64,000 bases of DNA. It comes from Pseudofabraea citricarpa (taxonomy: Eukaryota > Ascomycota > Leotiomycetes > Helotiales > Dermateaceae). The translations under genes were made by a program, and so were the position numbers. The stretch spans positions 310,001 to 374,000 of the forward strand of contig JAPWGK010000012.1 in the NCBI GenBank assembly GCA_029641185.1, read 5' to 3'. Below, one piece after another: positions 26,684 to 36,750 of this stretch (position 1 is the stretch's first letter; each line of letters opens with the position of its first letter). The notes under the pieces are model-generated. The model ran no database searches and was not told where the DNA came from. It worked only from the letters and a program-made list of their open reading frames with translations.

Positions 26684-26689
26684 CACGTG
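26684..26689. promoter_or_regulatory. CACGTG E-box
   Basis: A palindromic hexamer 640 bases upstream of the BTA1 start, in the context CTACACGTGATTAC. The hexamer matches the core of the bHLH regulators Pho4/NUC-1, but such boxes also bind other bHLH factors. Confidence 0.35.
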
Positions 26690-26824
26690 ATTACCACACT
26701 CGTTTGCTAGACCCAAAGACTACGAGTTATACAAGTTGGCCAATTGTACTTGCATCATGACTAAAGTAGATATATCTTTGGTAATTGCATTGATACCACC
26801 TTAAGTTACTTTATTCCCACATAC

Positions 26825-26844
26825 CCCACGTGGGTCACCACGTG
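26825..26844. promoter_or_regulatory. paired CACGTG sites, candidate Pho4/NUC-1 element
   Basis: CACGTG occurs at 26827-26832 and again at 26839-26844, 12 bases centre to centre. The first sits in the perfect 10-bp palindrome CCCACGTGGG, so each strand reads CACGTGGG, the high-affinity form of the yeast Pho4 site. The position is about 780 bases upstream of BTA1 and 890 bases upstream of the NmrA-like gene. Phosphate control of BTA1 is known in fungi; that these sites mediate it here is inference. Confidence 0.5.
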
Positions 26845-27734
26845 ATCATATTTTAGGTCCTATTTAAGTACCACCTTCCTACCCACCCAGGTGTGTTTCA
26901 GGAGAGGAACTTATACATCAGTATATATTCATGTTTCTAACTGGGAACTAGCATATCTTCTGACTAAATTTGATTATAACTTTTTACTCCAATTAGAACT
27001 GATAAAACGGCATAAATTTATTAGTACTTCACATCAAAAGAATCACGAGACAAGAAATACTTAGAGAATCTAAAATGAGTACTCTCCTTACAAGAAGGCT
27101 AGGATGAAGTAGCAGCACAATATGCCATTCCCTCCTTCCCTTCAAGCATAACTGTCAACCATAGGTTTGTTCGCTAACGATATTTTTTTCTTCGAAAAGA
27201 AAGGCATCTTTCCATTACTTGATCATCTAATTGGCAATGAATAAATAGTTAACTACTGATCGACTTATCTGGCCTCGAAGCAATTTGACGGCCCAACCAC
27301 AGATCAGGGAGTAGGACAGAGCTAGCCATTTCCATTCGGCCTCCACGGACGCCGTCGAAAGTGATGCCAAGGATCGATGGCGATGCTGAAGACGGGCTTC
27401 GCGACCCAGTATTCCCCGCAGCAAGTGCCCATAAGTCGTATTTCCACGGAAGTAGAGCATTAAGGTTCTGATTACTTATATGTATGGTGATTTCAAACCA
27501 GGTTTCATTGCTCATCTGCGTGGTTTCTAAGCTTGAAGCCAAGCCAAGCCCACGAGGCTCGCTTCCGTCACATATTTCTTTTCTTGTGTTTATTACCATA
27601 CAGAACCCCAGGTTTTTCTTTGTACCCATCTCACCTCTCGTGTCTCGCAGAGCGTATCCTATTCGTCGTTGCGATCTTGAGATTTTCATCCGTGCTTGAA
27701 TTCAAGATTCGAAGGAAAGATTTACCAGCATAAT

Positions 27735-28803
27735 ATGCCAGTCTTCCTCGTCACGGGAGCAACGGGCCAGCAAGGCGGCGCTGTCATTGATGCTCTCCTC
27801 AAAACTAATGAAGAAAATGCAGCACAGATCGAGGTCCGGGCACTGACACGAAATCCTCAGTCTGCAGCTGCGAAAGCGCTCGAATCGCGCGGAGTCCAGA
27901 TTGTCAAGGGCGATCTCACAAATCGAGAGAGCATCTCAGGTGCATTGAGGGATGGCATCGATGCCGCGTATCTGGTGACAGATTTCAGGGGAGAGGGAGA
28001 TGTGGAAGGAGAGGTGAAGCAAGGGAAGGGATTTGTGGAGTGTGCGGTGGAAGCTGGTATGAAGTTCCTCTTATTCTCTCGATGCGATTTCCCTTCTATT
28101 CTACGTCTGTGGTCATGAAATTCTAACCAAAGGCTAGGTGTGCCACATCTTATCTTCTCCTCTGTAGCAGGGTCCGACATCTCGCAGCCCGTCGTGCACT
28201 TCTACAGTAAGTATCTCATCGAGAAAGCCATCGTCTCTTCAGGCATCCCAAACTACACAATCGTTCGCCCCACGGGGTTCATGGAGGTTATCCCCCCTTC
28301 AAAAATTGCGAGGTTCTTTTTCCTCGGTTCCATGGCTGCCGTGTTTGGAAATACAAAGCAGAAGTATGTCGCGTGCGAGGATATCGGCAATGCTGTCGCG
28401 AGGGCCTTCCTTGAACCGGAGAGGTTCCGGAATAGAGTCTTGACGATCGTGGGGCAGCAGGCTACGGTGGAGGAGGTTCAACAGGCGCTCGATAGAGCGG
28501 AAGGCTTACCACAGACGAGGAGTTGGAAAATGTGGTTACCGAGGTGGTTCGTTTTGGCTTGCTCGCCGTTTCATTACAGGCAGATGTTCAAGGTACTCTT
28601 TTCTCCCCTTCTTCTTTTTTTTTCCTTTCGTTCTCCTCCTATGTGGAAAGCTAACTTATTGATTTAAGTGGCTCTATGCTGTCGAACAACCTGGTGACGT
28701 GGAAGAGACGAAGAGAATAATTCCAGGTGTTATGGATATTGAGACGTGGGCAAAGAAGCAGAAGGCAAAGAGAGATGCGCTTCTGGAGAAAAAGACTTTG
28801 TAA
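27735..28803 (+). CDS. NmrA-like NAD(P)-binding protein
   Basis: Three exons (27735-28056, 28138-28592, 28669-28803) join to 303 residues. The N-terminus MPVFLVTGATGQQGG carries the Gly-rich dinucleotide-binding loop (GATGQQG) of atypical short-chain dehydrogenases in the NmrA/HSCARG group. The usual motifs follow: a basic patch after strand 2 (RALTRNP), a GDL at the end of strand 3 and an F-S-S-V-A-G segment after the first intron. The catalytic Y-x-x-x-K seems to be represented by YSKYLIEKA, so weak catalytic activity cannot be excluded. Family members often act as redox-sensing regulators in the cytosol or nucleus. All intron phases are consistent. It is transcribed away from BTA1 across the shared promoter. 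Confidence 0.88.
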
Positions 28804-29198
28804 ACAACAAGATATACAATTGCTGTCCGGGATGGCTCTGGTGGCTCTCTTTGAGATCGAGGCTGCGTCGCTTGATTAATGCTCAAATACTTGAGAAGTA
28901 TGTCAATATTGAGTCTGTAATTATACGAATAACTTTTGTTGCACGGTTAAATTGTTAGTTCCAGGATATAAAACGAATATCTGAACTGATATGATATTAG
29001 GGTAGTAAGTAAAAGAATTTAAGAAATACAAAGAAGCAGATATGAAACCTGTCCAACTAGTTTCTCATTAGATATATGCATCCATAACCACATCATCGCT
29101 AGATCCCAAGAAGGGGAAAGAAGAAAAGCAATAGCAACAAATCAAGCCGACCATTCAATGCTCCAAGAAGGCAAAAAGAAAGTCCGTTGCAAACCACA
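28804..29198. other. convergent intergenic region
   Basis: This short region lies between the stops of the NmrA-like gene (plus) and the orphan membrane protein (minus). It is A-rich and probably holds the polyadenylation sites of both. Nothing else was seen. Confidence 0.5.
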
Positions 29199-30632
29199 TT
29201 ACTTCTTATTCGCCTGAAGGTGCTGGTGCTCGAAATCCTGCTGCACCACAAGCCCACGATTCCTTACCGTCCTAGCAGTTCCACTCGACGAGTCCACGAC
29301 GGCAAATCCCCAGTGTCTAAGATCCCTCTCTTCCCGAGGTATACCCACACCCTCACTTGTGACATCGACCGCATGTGCATTCTCTCGCGAGGCCTGCAGC
29401 ATCCAGGAAAGGATACTGTCAGGAACTGGCTTGACAGTTGACATGGCTCTAGCTGAGCGATTGAAGACTCGGGGGAGAGCTTGTTTACCAAGTAGGCAGA
29501 GGAGAAAGACCCAGTAGAGGGTAGTGATGGCTAGGATTAAGGCTGCGAAAGCAGCGAGTCCCACGATGGCGGGTGATACATCGGTTTTTTCGACGAGGCA
29601 TGAGTAGTACGGTGAGTCGGTGGCGAGAGCTGGGGCGAGGACGCTGTTGCTCCCACCTTGGACCATGGTCATGACGTTGAGTTGTTCAGCTACCAGCTGG
29701 TCTGGATCTTCGTTGACACTGGTGCCGTCACCTTGATACAGAATGCCTTCGAGGCTGTCGACCCAATCTCGCAATGCTGTCACGCTGTACATTTGTTCGA
29801 GGATTTTGGCGACAGCTCCCTCGTCGTTGTTCTCGTGGATGCTGCAGCGATATGTCTTCATGTATTTGGTGCTTGTCAACGTGCTATTGAGATCGACCGA
29901 AACCTGAACATCAAAACTAGCCGCGACATCGTCGTCGGCATTGGTTGACCAGATAACTAGATGCGTTGAGCGGTTGTTGGAGTCGTAATAGGCATTGGAT
30001 TGTAATGAGTCCCACTGTAAACCATCCTGTAAAAGCGCCGACGAGACTTCCTCTGCCGTCACATTAGAAGCGAACTCACGGTCTTTTCCTGAATCGTCGC
30101 ATTGCCAATATCCCAATATATCATCGCTCGTGGCGCAGTAGTTGGACCCGTCCTCGCCCGGAATCTTGCGATAGATGCCATCAAAGCAGCCATTCATGAT
30201 ACTTGATATCTGGGCATTTGAGGCTATGAGTGACGGATAACCATTCTGAGGCGGTACAGAAAAGGCCTCCCTGATGTCCCAATTCATGACGAGGCCTTTG
30301 CTGAATAGACAGAGTCCTAATGCGTCGACAGGTTGGACGAAGTAAGCTACCGCGAGATCTGACGTTAAAGTGATGATGCTGGTGATCACCATCATGAGTC
30401 CTAGCCACCACCCTCCTGGAAGTCTATGTAGTTTCCACAGACATAGGAACACGTCGCGGGCCCGTAGCCACCCAGTCATTCGATGAAGTCGCACCGTCCT
30501 GCCCTTGAGGAGGTCAACTTTAGCTGCACACTTACAGCATTGACTGCCGATTATTCCAAGCAAGGCAACCACCACAATAAAATACACACGAAGTGCGACG
30601 CGAATATTGCCATTGTATGTATCGATATGCAT
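29199..30632 (-). CDS. orphan multi-pass membrane protein
   Basis: A single open frame of 477 residues that I do not recognise by function. A first hydrophobic helix lies at about residues 12-30, followed by a Cys pair (QCCKC). A second helix lies near residues 77-98. A long region of about 250 residues then carries Cys pairs and N-glycosylation sequons (NVT, NRS, NST). A strong third helix lies near 345-375 (AIVGLAAFAALILAITTLYWVFLL). A basic, Ser-rich tail follows. The layout suggests a plasma-membrane protein with a large extracytoplasmic loop and a cytosolic tail. The length, codon use and lack of internal stops support a real gene, and similar uncharacterised proteins are common in Pezizomycotina. 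The start at 30632 is the first ATG of the frame. Confidence 0.7.
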   Translation of the reverse strand: MHIDTYNGNIRVALRVYFIVVVALLGIIGSQCCKCAAKVDLLKGRTVRLHRMTGWLRARDVFLCLWKLHRLPGGWWLGLMMVITSIITLTSDLAVAYFVQPVDALGLCLFSKGLVMNWDIREAFSVPPQNGYPSLIASNAQISSIMNGCFDGIYRKIPGEDGSNYCATSDDILGYWQCDDSGKDREFASNVTAEEVSSALLQDGLQWDSLQSNAYYDSNNRSTHLVIWSTNADDDVAASFDVQVSVDLNSTLTSTKYMKTYRCSIHENNDEGAVAKILEQMYSVTALRDWVDSLEGILYQGDGTSVNEDPDQLVAEQLNVMTMVQGGSNSVLAPALATDSPYYSCLVEKTDVSPAIVGLAAFAALILAITTLYWVFLLCLLGKQALPRVFNRSARAMSTVKPVPDSILSWMLQASRENAHAVDVTSEGVGIPREERDLRHWGFAVVDSSSGTARTVRNRGLVVQQDFEHQHLQANKK

Positions 30633-31705
30633 CTTGGTTGCGAGCTTGATAGATAGGTATAGAATGAAGGTTTAAGATATGCAATTCTGATGACAGCAGT
30701 TGAACGCAATGATAAAGAATCAGATTGCTGTAAAGTCGGCAGTCACAACTCAGGGTGCCAGAAGGACATAGATATTATTTTTACATCTATCTCTGGTTCA
30801 GCTTCTTCCAAATTCTTCATGTTGTGACTCGGTGGACTGATCGAGGCTTCTTCTTTCTATCGAAGAGATATGCGAGGCGTCCATGGCTGCATATCATTTT
30901 GTGACACGAGTCGGACAAATGTTACCCACCAAATTCTCGACAAGGAGAGAAGCCTCCATAGGTAATGCATGTAGAATGAATTATGCAAGCCAAATTGTGA
31001 CAACAGCATTCAGCTTTGAAAAGTGGCGGGCGCTCAAGCCAGCCATGCCTCCGAGCCCCTACAAAGAACAATCCAGCCTCATTCATACCCCGGATGAAGG
31101 TTGCACAAAAAGGAGCGTGACTAGTGTCCGGTAAGAATTTTGGAATGCGGTTGAGGTTCAAGCTAAAAAGTACAGGTGGGGTCTCTAAAATGCTATTGGA
31201 GCTCGCTTCACTAACAAATGAGCATTTTGAACCCTGGCGAGGAGCTGAAGGATAGCGCACCAATATGGTCCGATGTGGCTACGATAGGCGTTTACATACA
31301 ACCATTAATAGGATTATTTCTGGGGTATGGGGGTTCGAATAGCTTTGGTGGCTTGATTTCTTGATAACTTGAAGTTCGGCATTTGCGAAGGATCTGGACA
31401 AGAGAGCCTTGCGGTATAATAATAGGCTTCATATATGGTTAAAACATGCTGGGTTGGGCCGCATTTGACTGCCTTCTTTAGGCAGACTTTTCTCTTTCTC
31501 AAGTCAGCCCTGCAGCTAATAAATTTGGCGCCCAAAACAACGCTCGCTAAAAAGGGCTTGTGAATGAAGCTCCCATAAAGCTAGCTCTTTTGTTGCCAGA
31601 AGTTGAGAAGTGTCGGTTGCGATCGCATCATATTAAGGATATTCGTAAACGTACAAAACTCACCTCACAAAGTCGAGTTTTTGGCGCCCGAAAAGCGTAC
31701 GTCTT
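30633..31705. other. intergenic region
   Basis: The left part is the promoter of the orphan membrane gene and the right part is the 3' flank of the Zn2Cys6 gene. Short frames at 30922-31263 and 31314-31535 on the minus strand have no domain. I see no repeat. Confidence 0.45.
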
Positions 31706-33550
31706 TTACCAGCGTATTTCAACATCCGGCATCACAACACCATCTTTCCCTTTGCACCAGCTCAGCCTCGCCATTCTATCTTCGAGGAAGAGCTGAGTAG
31801 ATTTTATGGCGCCACGCATGTGATCTTGGACCTGTTCTTTTTCCCAGCCCGGCTCGGTGTCCGGTAAGAGACCATCTTCTTCAACCTGCATGATCCAGCG
31901 TCCGATCCTCGTCACCATCACACTATCCCAGCATCCTTCTCTCCTCGGGTATTTTTCTAGGAGGTAAATGGCTCTACGCCTGAGAACACGATCTCGACAG
32001 TGAGCAATGGTTGAGTGAAGAGAGAGTAGAATAGACCAGTCGAATATGAACGTTGGCGGATTGCCAGCTTGTAATGACAATATCGGTGTAGCAAGCTCAA
32101 TTATTTGGCTAAAATCCTGCCGGTGATCGAGATCGACTCGGTTTGGGTGTTCCATGCACCTAGCTATTACAGCTAGCCGGGTAGAAAAGTACTGAATCCG
32201 AAGAACACATGCAGCTAGATGCGACTTTTGGTCTGCTGATCGTGATGACTCAAAAAGAGGTGCAAAAGCTCTCTGCCAGGTATCGATTATGTCAAGATAA
32301 ATATGCGCCTGGTATCGCGCTTGCTGGCGCTCGTCTTCTGATGGGAGAAGTTGCAAGTAATCGGCACTTTGTGGTACGACAGTCCCACCTACTTGGCTTG
32401 CTGAAATTTGGGAATCCACATGCCACCGCATAGCAGATCGAACAATAGCATCCCAAGACTTGCGTGCTTGATTAAGGTTTGTAAATTGGCCCGGGAATGA
32501 TTTTAGACTAGAAATCTCGCGCTCCCTTGATCCGTGATCATGAATATTCTTTACATGATTATCATTATATGGTGTTAGCTGGTAATCCAGACGCAGAAGA
32601 GCATCAGTTATCTCTTCTTCGACAACAAAAGGCGCGACTAAGTCGCTGGCATGCCGTTGTTGCCAGTCAGAAAAGAGACGTAGCCCAGTTTTGGTTTGAA
32701 GAATAGCCGATCTGTAGTTCCCATGATAGTTCTCGAAGCATATTATGAGGAGACTTGCTACTAATTTCTGGCGTAGACTGTATTCGTCTTCAAGTTGAAT
32801 TGATTCCTTCATGAGTTTGAGAGCTCGGCTGTATTGGCGGAGAGCATATTCGTGGTGTCTCCTGGAATTTTCGACCGATAGCATATGGTCAATGTGGCGA
32901 TCACTTGTAGCGGTCTGCTGGGCTTTATGAAGCGCCCCGACTGCAATCACGGCGTGCCTGATGTAGGGGACTTCGTGGCATAGTTGCGGAATTAAGCGGC
33001 ACCATACTTTTGTCTCGAAATGTCCCGAAAGGTCATACACGGTCCTCTTATGATACATGTTGAAATACTGGAACTCTCGTTCTGTCTCAAATCTTGATGT
33101 TGAAGGTTCTAAATCCGTTGGTGAAGAAGCTGCTTCATGTCAGTTAAAGATTTGAAAGGAAGTACTGGGCAAAGTGTAGTTGGAGGACAAATCTCAAACG
33201 ATAATGCAAACTAGCATACTTCTCATAGTTGACAGCCCTCTAATTCTGAAGTGCCATTAATCATGAGAGTTGGTTCAGCGAAAAGAAAATGTGCACTTAC
33301 AGCCATGCCAGCCATGCCCGCTTCCACTTCTAGGGAGGAGCGGGCGACGAGCACTCGACTCTCCAACTAACGCATGCTCCGAGTCATTAGGATAGCCACC
33401 GCACGTTTTCCCGTACGTACGACATCGCTTGCATTGGGGCTTCGTCTCGTCGCACTTGACGCGTCTAGCCTTACAAGTGAAGCAGCCCGATCTGGTCTTT
33501 TTGTTGCTTTTTCTGATCCGCCTGATTGCTGGCGGTGACTCGTATTGCAT
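31706..33550 (-). CDS. Zn2Cys6 transcription factor
   Basis: Exon 1 is 33550-33301 and exon 2 is 33129-31706; they join to 557 residues through a 171-nt intron (donor GTAAGT, acceptor GAAGCAG). The zinc cluster has C23, C26, C33, C40, C43 and C50, ending CGGYPN as in many fungal regulators. After the join, a region opening FQYFNMYHKRTVYDLSGHF begins the fungal_trans_2-like helical domain (CHEVPYIRHAVIAVGALHKA, then FENYHGNYRSAILQTKTGLRL). It should act in the nucleus on unknown targets. The intron lies just after the linker, as is common for this group. The next gene, encoding a HET-domain protein, is 600 bases upstream and on the same strand. Confidence 0.88.
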
Positions 33551-34158
33551 CGCGACCTTCTTTCGCAGGGGGGTCCAATTTCCTCCAGCAACCTCTTAGA
33601 CAGGGCCGACAGTATCATGAATCAGATAAACAACAGCAAATATAACTGCGTCTCAAGCACGAAGCCAAGGTGCGCAATTGCTCGTGGCTTTGAACGGGAG
33701 AAGTCAGAGTTGGGGGCTGCTCTGGCAACCCATCGAAAAGTGGGCATCCTGGCTCCTTGGCGCCGATGCGGAAATGCACTAGTTTATCGTCATTGTATAT
33801 CGTAGGCACCTAATATTAGAACTCACCTCTCGTCCCTGAGAATAATTATAACTATTATGATTAAGTACCTACAGTAGGTAGGGACTTATCATTCCAGCCC
33901 ATTTCGGGTGACTAATCCTGACAAGCATCATGAAATCAGGTTGTAAACCGGAGCTCACCTCTTGGATTTCAAGTAACTCTGCTTGAAAGTTTAGAAACGG
34001 TGACTCTTAACATGTGAAAATGAAGCACAATTCGATAGATCGATAATTCTTTGACATAATATCCATTAAAAGTACTTTATAATTGGTGGTTGTTGATGAT
34101 ACCGCTAGCGCAATCCCAGGTTCCTACCAAACATGCTCATAAGAAGTTGCAGAAGAAT
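33551..34158. other. intergenic, promoter of the Zn2Cys6 gene
   Basis: Six hundred bases lie between the HET-domain stop and the start of the Zn2Cys6 gene, both on the minus strand. The region is AT-rich near 33840-34130. No coding signal. Confidence 0.45.
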
Positions 34159-36306
34159 TCAGACAAGTTCTAATTCAGTCAGTGGGATCTCAGTAAAGAA
34201 GTCTTCTCGATGCTGATAAGACACTCCGATACGCAGATATTTGCTGCCAGTCTCCTCGCAGCGCTCAAGAAGCAGCATGACCGACTCGCCTATCTCGAGA
34301 CAATGTATTTCCAGCTGGTCCCTCTCTACACGATATGCATCTTCAAGGTAATCCAGTTGGCCCAGCACTTCCTCCTTGCGAGCCTCGTATGAAAGGACAC
34401 GACAATGCATCACGTCGGTGGAGTGTGCGGGGTACTCAACGTAGCGTGCAAACGAATACTTCTCTTGATTTCCGATCTTCATACTGATCTTGGTCCATGG
34501 CCGCTTAATTGATCCTTGGGTTAGAAAGGATCGCAACCGCCCACGGACTTTGACACTTCGCAGACTGCCTCCTTTTTTGATGGCAGCATCAGGATGCTCA
34601 TCTTCTCTTGGGGCCTTTTCTTGCAGTAACTCAAAATCCGACGAGTTGGTGAATTTATGCGTGAGGTTGATCGAGGTACAAAATGGCAGTGAGGCCCATG
34701 ACCACGATGGTGCGAAGTCCCGGAGGCTCTTATCTTTCTCCAAATCTGTTTTCCCAGTAACACACCAAGCAAGGTCTTCTGCAAACGTTTTGCGCCATAG
34801 CCCTGCCATGTACTCGTCGCCTTTTTGTGCGATATAATATCTTGAGGCGAGACCAGAAAGTGCTGGGAATCTATCTTCTGCGTGGCTCAGCTCCCGCCGT
34901 GTATACGACTCCACTACATTGAGCCAAGCATCGTGCAAAACTTTCCTTTGACCTTTGCGACAGGACATCAAAAAGCTTTGCGAAACTTGAACCTCGTCGG
35001 CTGTGGATTTATCTTCTAATAGCCGATAAGACGTGCTAGAGCTTGGCACCTTTGAATTTCCCAGCTCTGTTTGGTGGCCTATTGAGCACGACCAATACAT
35101 CCTCTGAGCAGACCAATATAATATCCTCGGAGAAAGGCGCTCCTCTTGTAAGGTCCATGCTCGACTTGCCAGAGGGGAATATGCACGAATATCATTCAAT
35201 GACACATCAAACGTCGTTATCCACTGGTCGTACAGTCTACAAGGCTTAATGGCAGGTGACCATGCTTCTCGCTTTTTGAGGAGCCCTTCTGTTGCGTTGC
35301 CACTGGATGAGGCGCATAGAGTAAAGCATGCATTACCATATACTTCATGCATCAATGCTGCCTCGTGCTGCCAATCCCCGTTGTCGTCCTGGACAATACA
35401 AATTGTATCAATCCACATGTACTCAATACCAAGATGATGTACCAGGGCGATGGAATCTTGAATTGTTGCCGGCAGTTCTGAGCAATCAAAGGGCTGGCTT
35501 CGCCTTTGCAGATTGTGTTTTGTTGTCTTGCCATCTTCGATGATCTGATTCTCGCCCTTCGTCAAGCGGTCCCAGCTGCCCCAGCAGTAACTCAGTGCAG
35601 TGTAATCTATGTGTTCCACTGCTATCGACGAAGAGTGTATTAACTCGACGGTAGAGTCCGAGAGTATATGAAGCAGCCTGGTGGGATAACTGGATGACCA
35701 GGAGAGATTTCCGCATTCTGGATGATTCTTCCTGCAGTTCTCCAACCACGTCTTCGCCTGTTGATGGATAATGGGACTGTCTGGGTTTTCGGGGAGGATC
35801 AAGGACTCTATATTGTTCGAGTCCATGCAAGCGACCTTTGCCGAAGTCAGATTCCCGTTTGATGTGCCAATGCTAACTTTAAGAGTAGTCTTAGCCCAAA
35901 CTGTTGCTTCACTGCGGACTAGTTGGGCAAAAACCTGCTGCGGCATTGCCATTTGTTTTTGGCCTCCTGCATCCTCCAGTGGACGTTGCTTCAGAAGAAG
36001 CGCCTGTCGAAAGACACGGCACGTGATGCACTTGCGAGCACATGAATCCAGCTCCTGGTAACTCGAGTGAAAGAGGATTTTGTTCGATTGTAGTCGAAAA
36101 GATTGGCGATACTCCTGGCGTCTTTGGACCTCATATAACATTTCTACCTCCCGGCACCCCTTGCATATTGATTGATGGTCTCGATTCGTTTCCAACTTGC
36201 AGAAATCCATATCTTGCTGTATGACGCAGAGGAAAGTGGGAGCTGTTATTGGGAAGTGCAAATGTGATTCAATGAGTGTACTCAGCTGCGGCAAACCGAT
36301 AGCCAA
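34159..36306 (-). CDS. HET-domain protein
   Basis: A single-exon gene of 715 residues. The heterokaryon-incompatibility (HET) domain runs over about residues 233-370, with its three blocks visible: HIDYTALSYCWGSWD, then LGIEYMWIDTICIVQDDNGDWQHEAALMHEVY split by a short linker, then ACFTLCASSSGNATEGLL. A later SRAWTLQEERLSPRIL motif is also family-typical. The N-terminal 110 residues contain Cys pairs (CKGC near 48-51, CARKCITC near 89-96) that could bind metal. HET proteins trigger regulated cell death on non-self recognition, though most genomic copies have no tested role. An internal start at Met33 is possible. It is divergent from the 1052-residue gene, with 444 bases between the starts. 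Confidence 0.92.
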   Translation of the reverse strand: MAIGLPQLSTLIESHLHFPITAPTFLCVIQQDMDFCKLETNRDHQSICKGCREVEMLYEVQRRQEYRQSFRLQSNKILFHSSYQELDSCARKCITCRVFRQALLLKQRPLEDAGGQKQMAMPQQVFAQLVRSEATVWAKTTLKVSIGTSNGNLTSAKVACMDSNNIESLILPENPDSPIIHQQAKTWLENCRKNHPECGNLSWSSSYPTRLLHILSDSTVELIHSSSIAVEHIDYTALSYCWGSWDRLTKGENQIIEDGKTTKHNLQRRSQPFDCSELPATIQDSIALVHHLGIEYMWIDTICIVQDDNGDWQHEAALMHEVYGNACFTLCASSSGNATEGLLKKREAWSPAIKPCRLYDQWITTFDVSLNDIRAYSPLASRAWTLQEERLSPRILYWSAQRMYWSCSIGHQTELGNSKVPSSSTSYRLLEDKSTADEVQVSQSFLMSCRKGQRKVLHDAWLNVVESYTRRELSHAEDRFPALSGLASRYYIAQKGDEYMAGLWRKTFAEDLAWCVTGKTDLEKDKSLRDFAPSWSWASLPFCTSINLTHKFTNSSDFELLQEKAPREDEHPDAAIKKGGSLRSVKVRGRLRSFLTQGSIKRPWTKISMKIGNQEKYSFARYVEYPAHSTDVMHCRVLSYEARKEEVLGQLDYLEDAYRVERDQLEIHCLEIGESVMLLLERCEETGSKYLRIGVSYQHREDFFTEIPLTELELV

Positions 36307-36750
36307 CGACTTCTCATCTACAACCTATCCTTGGGACTTGTTCTGTGAGGTCGTTGTCGCTTGCATGGCGCAAATCAATCACTGAGGCTGTGCTGCGAAA
36401 GGCACCTGCAGACAGTGTAATGGGGCACAGTCAGCACCTCTTGCTCTTTTTTTCTTTTCTTCTCCTTTTTAGTAAGCATGCAGCTGTTAGGCATCTCGGT
36501 GGGCATAAATGATGTATCGGTCCAATAAGCCTCATCTCAACGTCGCTTTCCCATCGCTCAATTGCGCCACGAATTCTAGCAGACGCCCAGGGCAAACATT
36601 CCCATTTCATAAAGAGTTTGTATCGCCGCCTCTTTTCTGCTCTCTTTTCTTTTCCTTTTTCCCTTCTTTTTTCATTCTTTTTTTCACTAGCCCTGCAAGA
36701 TCTTCCTCCATCTAATTAATCTCACAAACTTTCAAGTGTTGTTTACATAC
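36307..36750. promoter_or_regulatory. shared head-to-head promoter
   Basis: The 444 bases between the divergent starts of the HET-domain gene (minus) and the large membrane-anchored protein (plus) must contain both promoters and leaders. Long pyrimidine tracts lie near 36445-36475 and 36630-36700, typical of fungal core promoters just upstream of the plus-strand start. Confidence 0.6.

Larger units (their letters stand above)
26045..27734. promoter_or_regulatory. divergent promoter, BTA1 / NmrA-like gene
   Basis: These 1.69 kb lie between BTA1 (minus) and the NmrA-like gene (plus). Three CACGTG boxes are present, listed separately. The region just upstream of 27734 is open in several frames and C/T-rich, so it is probably leader for the plus-strand gene. 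No further coding gene was found; the minus-strand frame 27249-27689 has no domain. Confidence 0.55.

Noticed and set aside
27249..27689. 146-codon minus-strand frame in the BTA1/NmrA-like promoter
   Set aside because: No domain, and it overlaps the probable leader of the plus-strand gene.
13885..33550. A secondary-metabolite gene cluster around the regulators
   Set aside because: There is no polyketide synthase, non-ribosomal peptide synthetase, terpene synthase or cytochrome P450 nearby; the regulators are scattered among unrelated genes.
34490..34837. 115-codon frame opposite the HET-domain gene
   Set aside because: Shadow of the HET gene; composition and lack of a domain argue against it.
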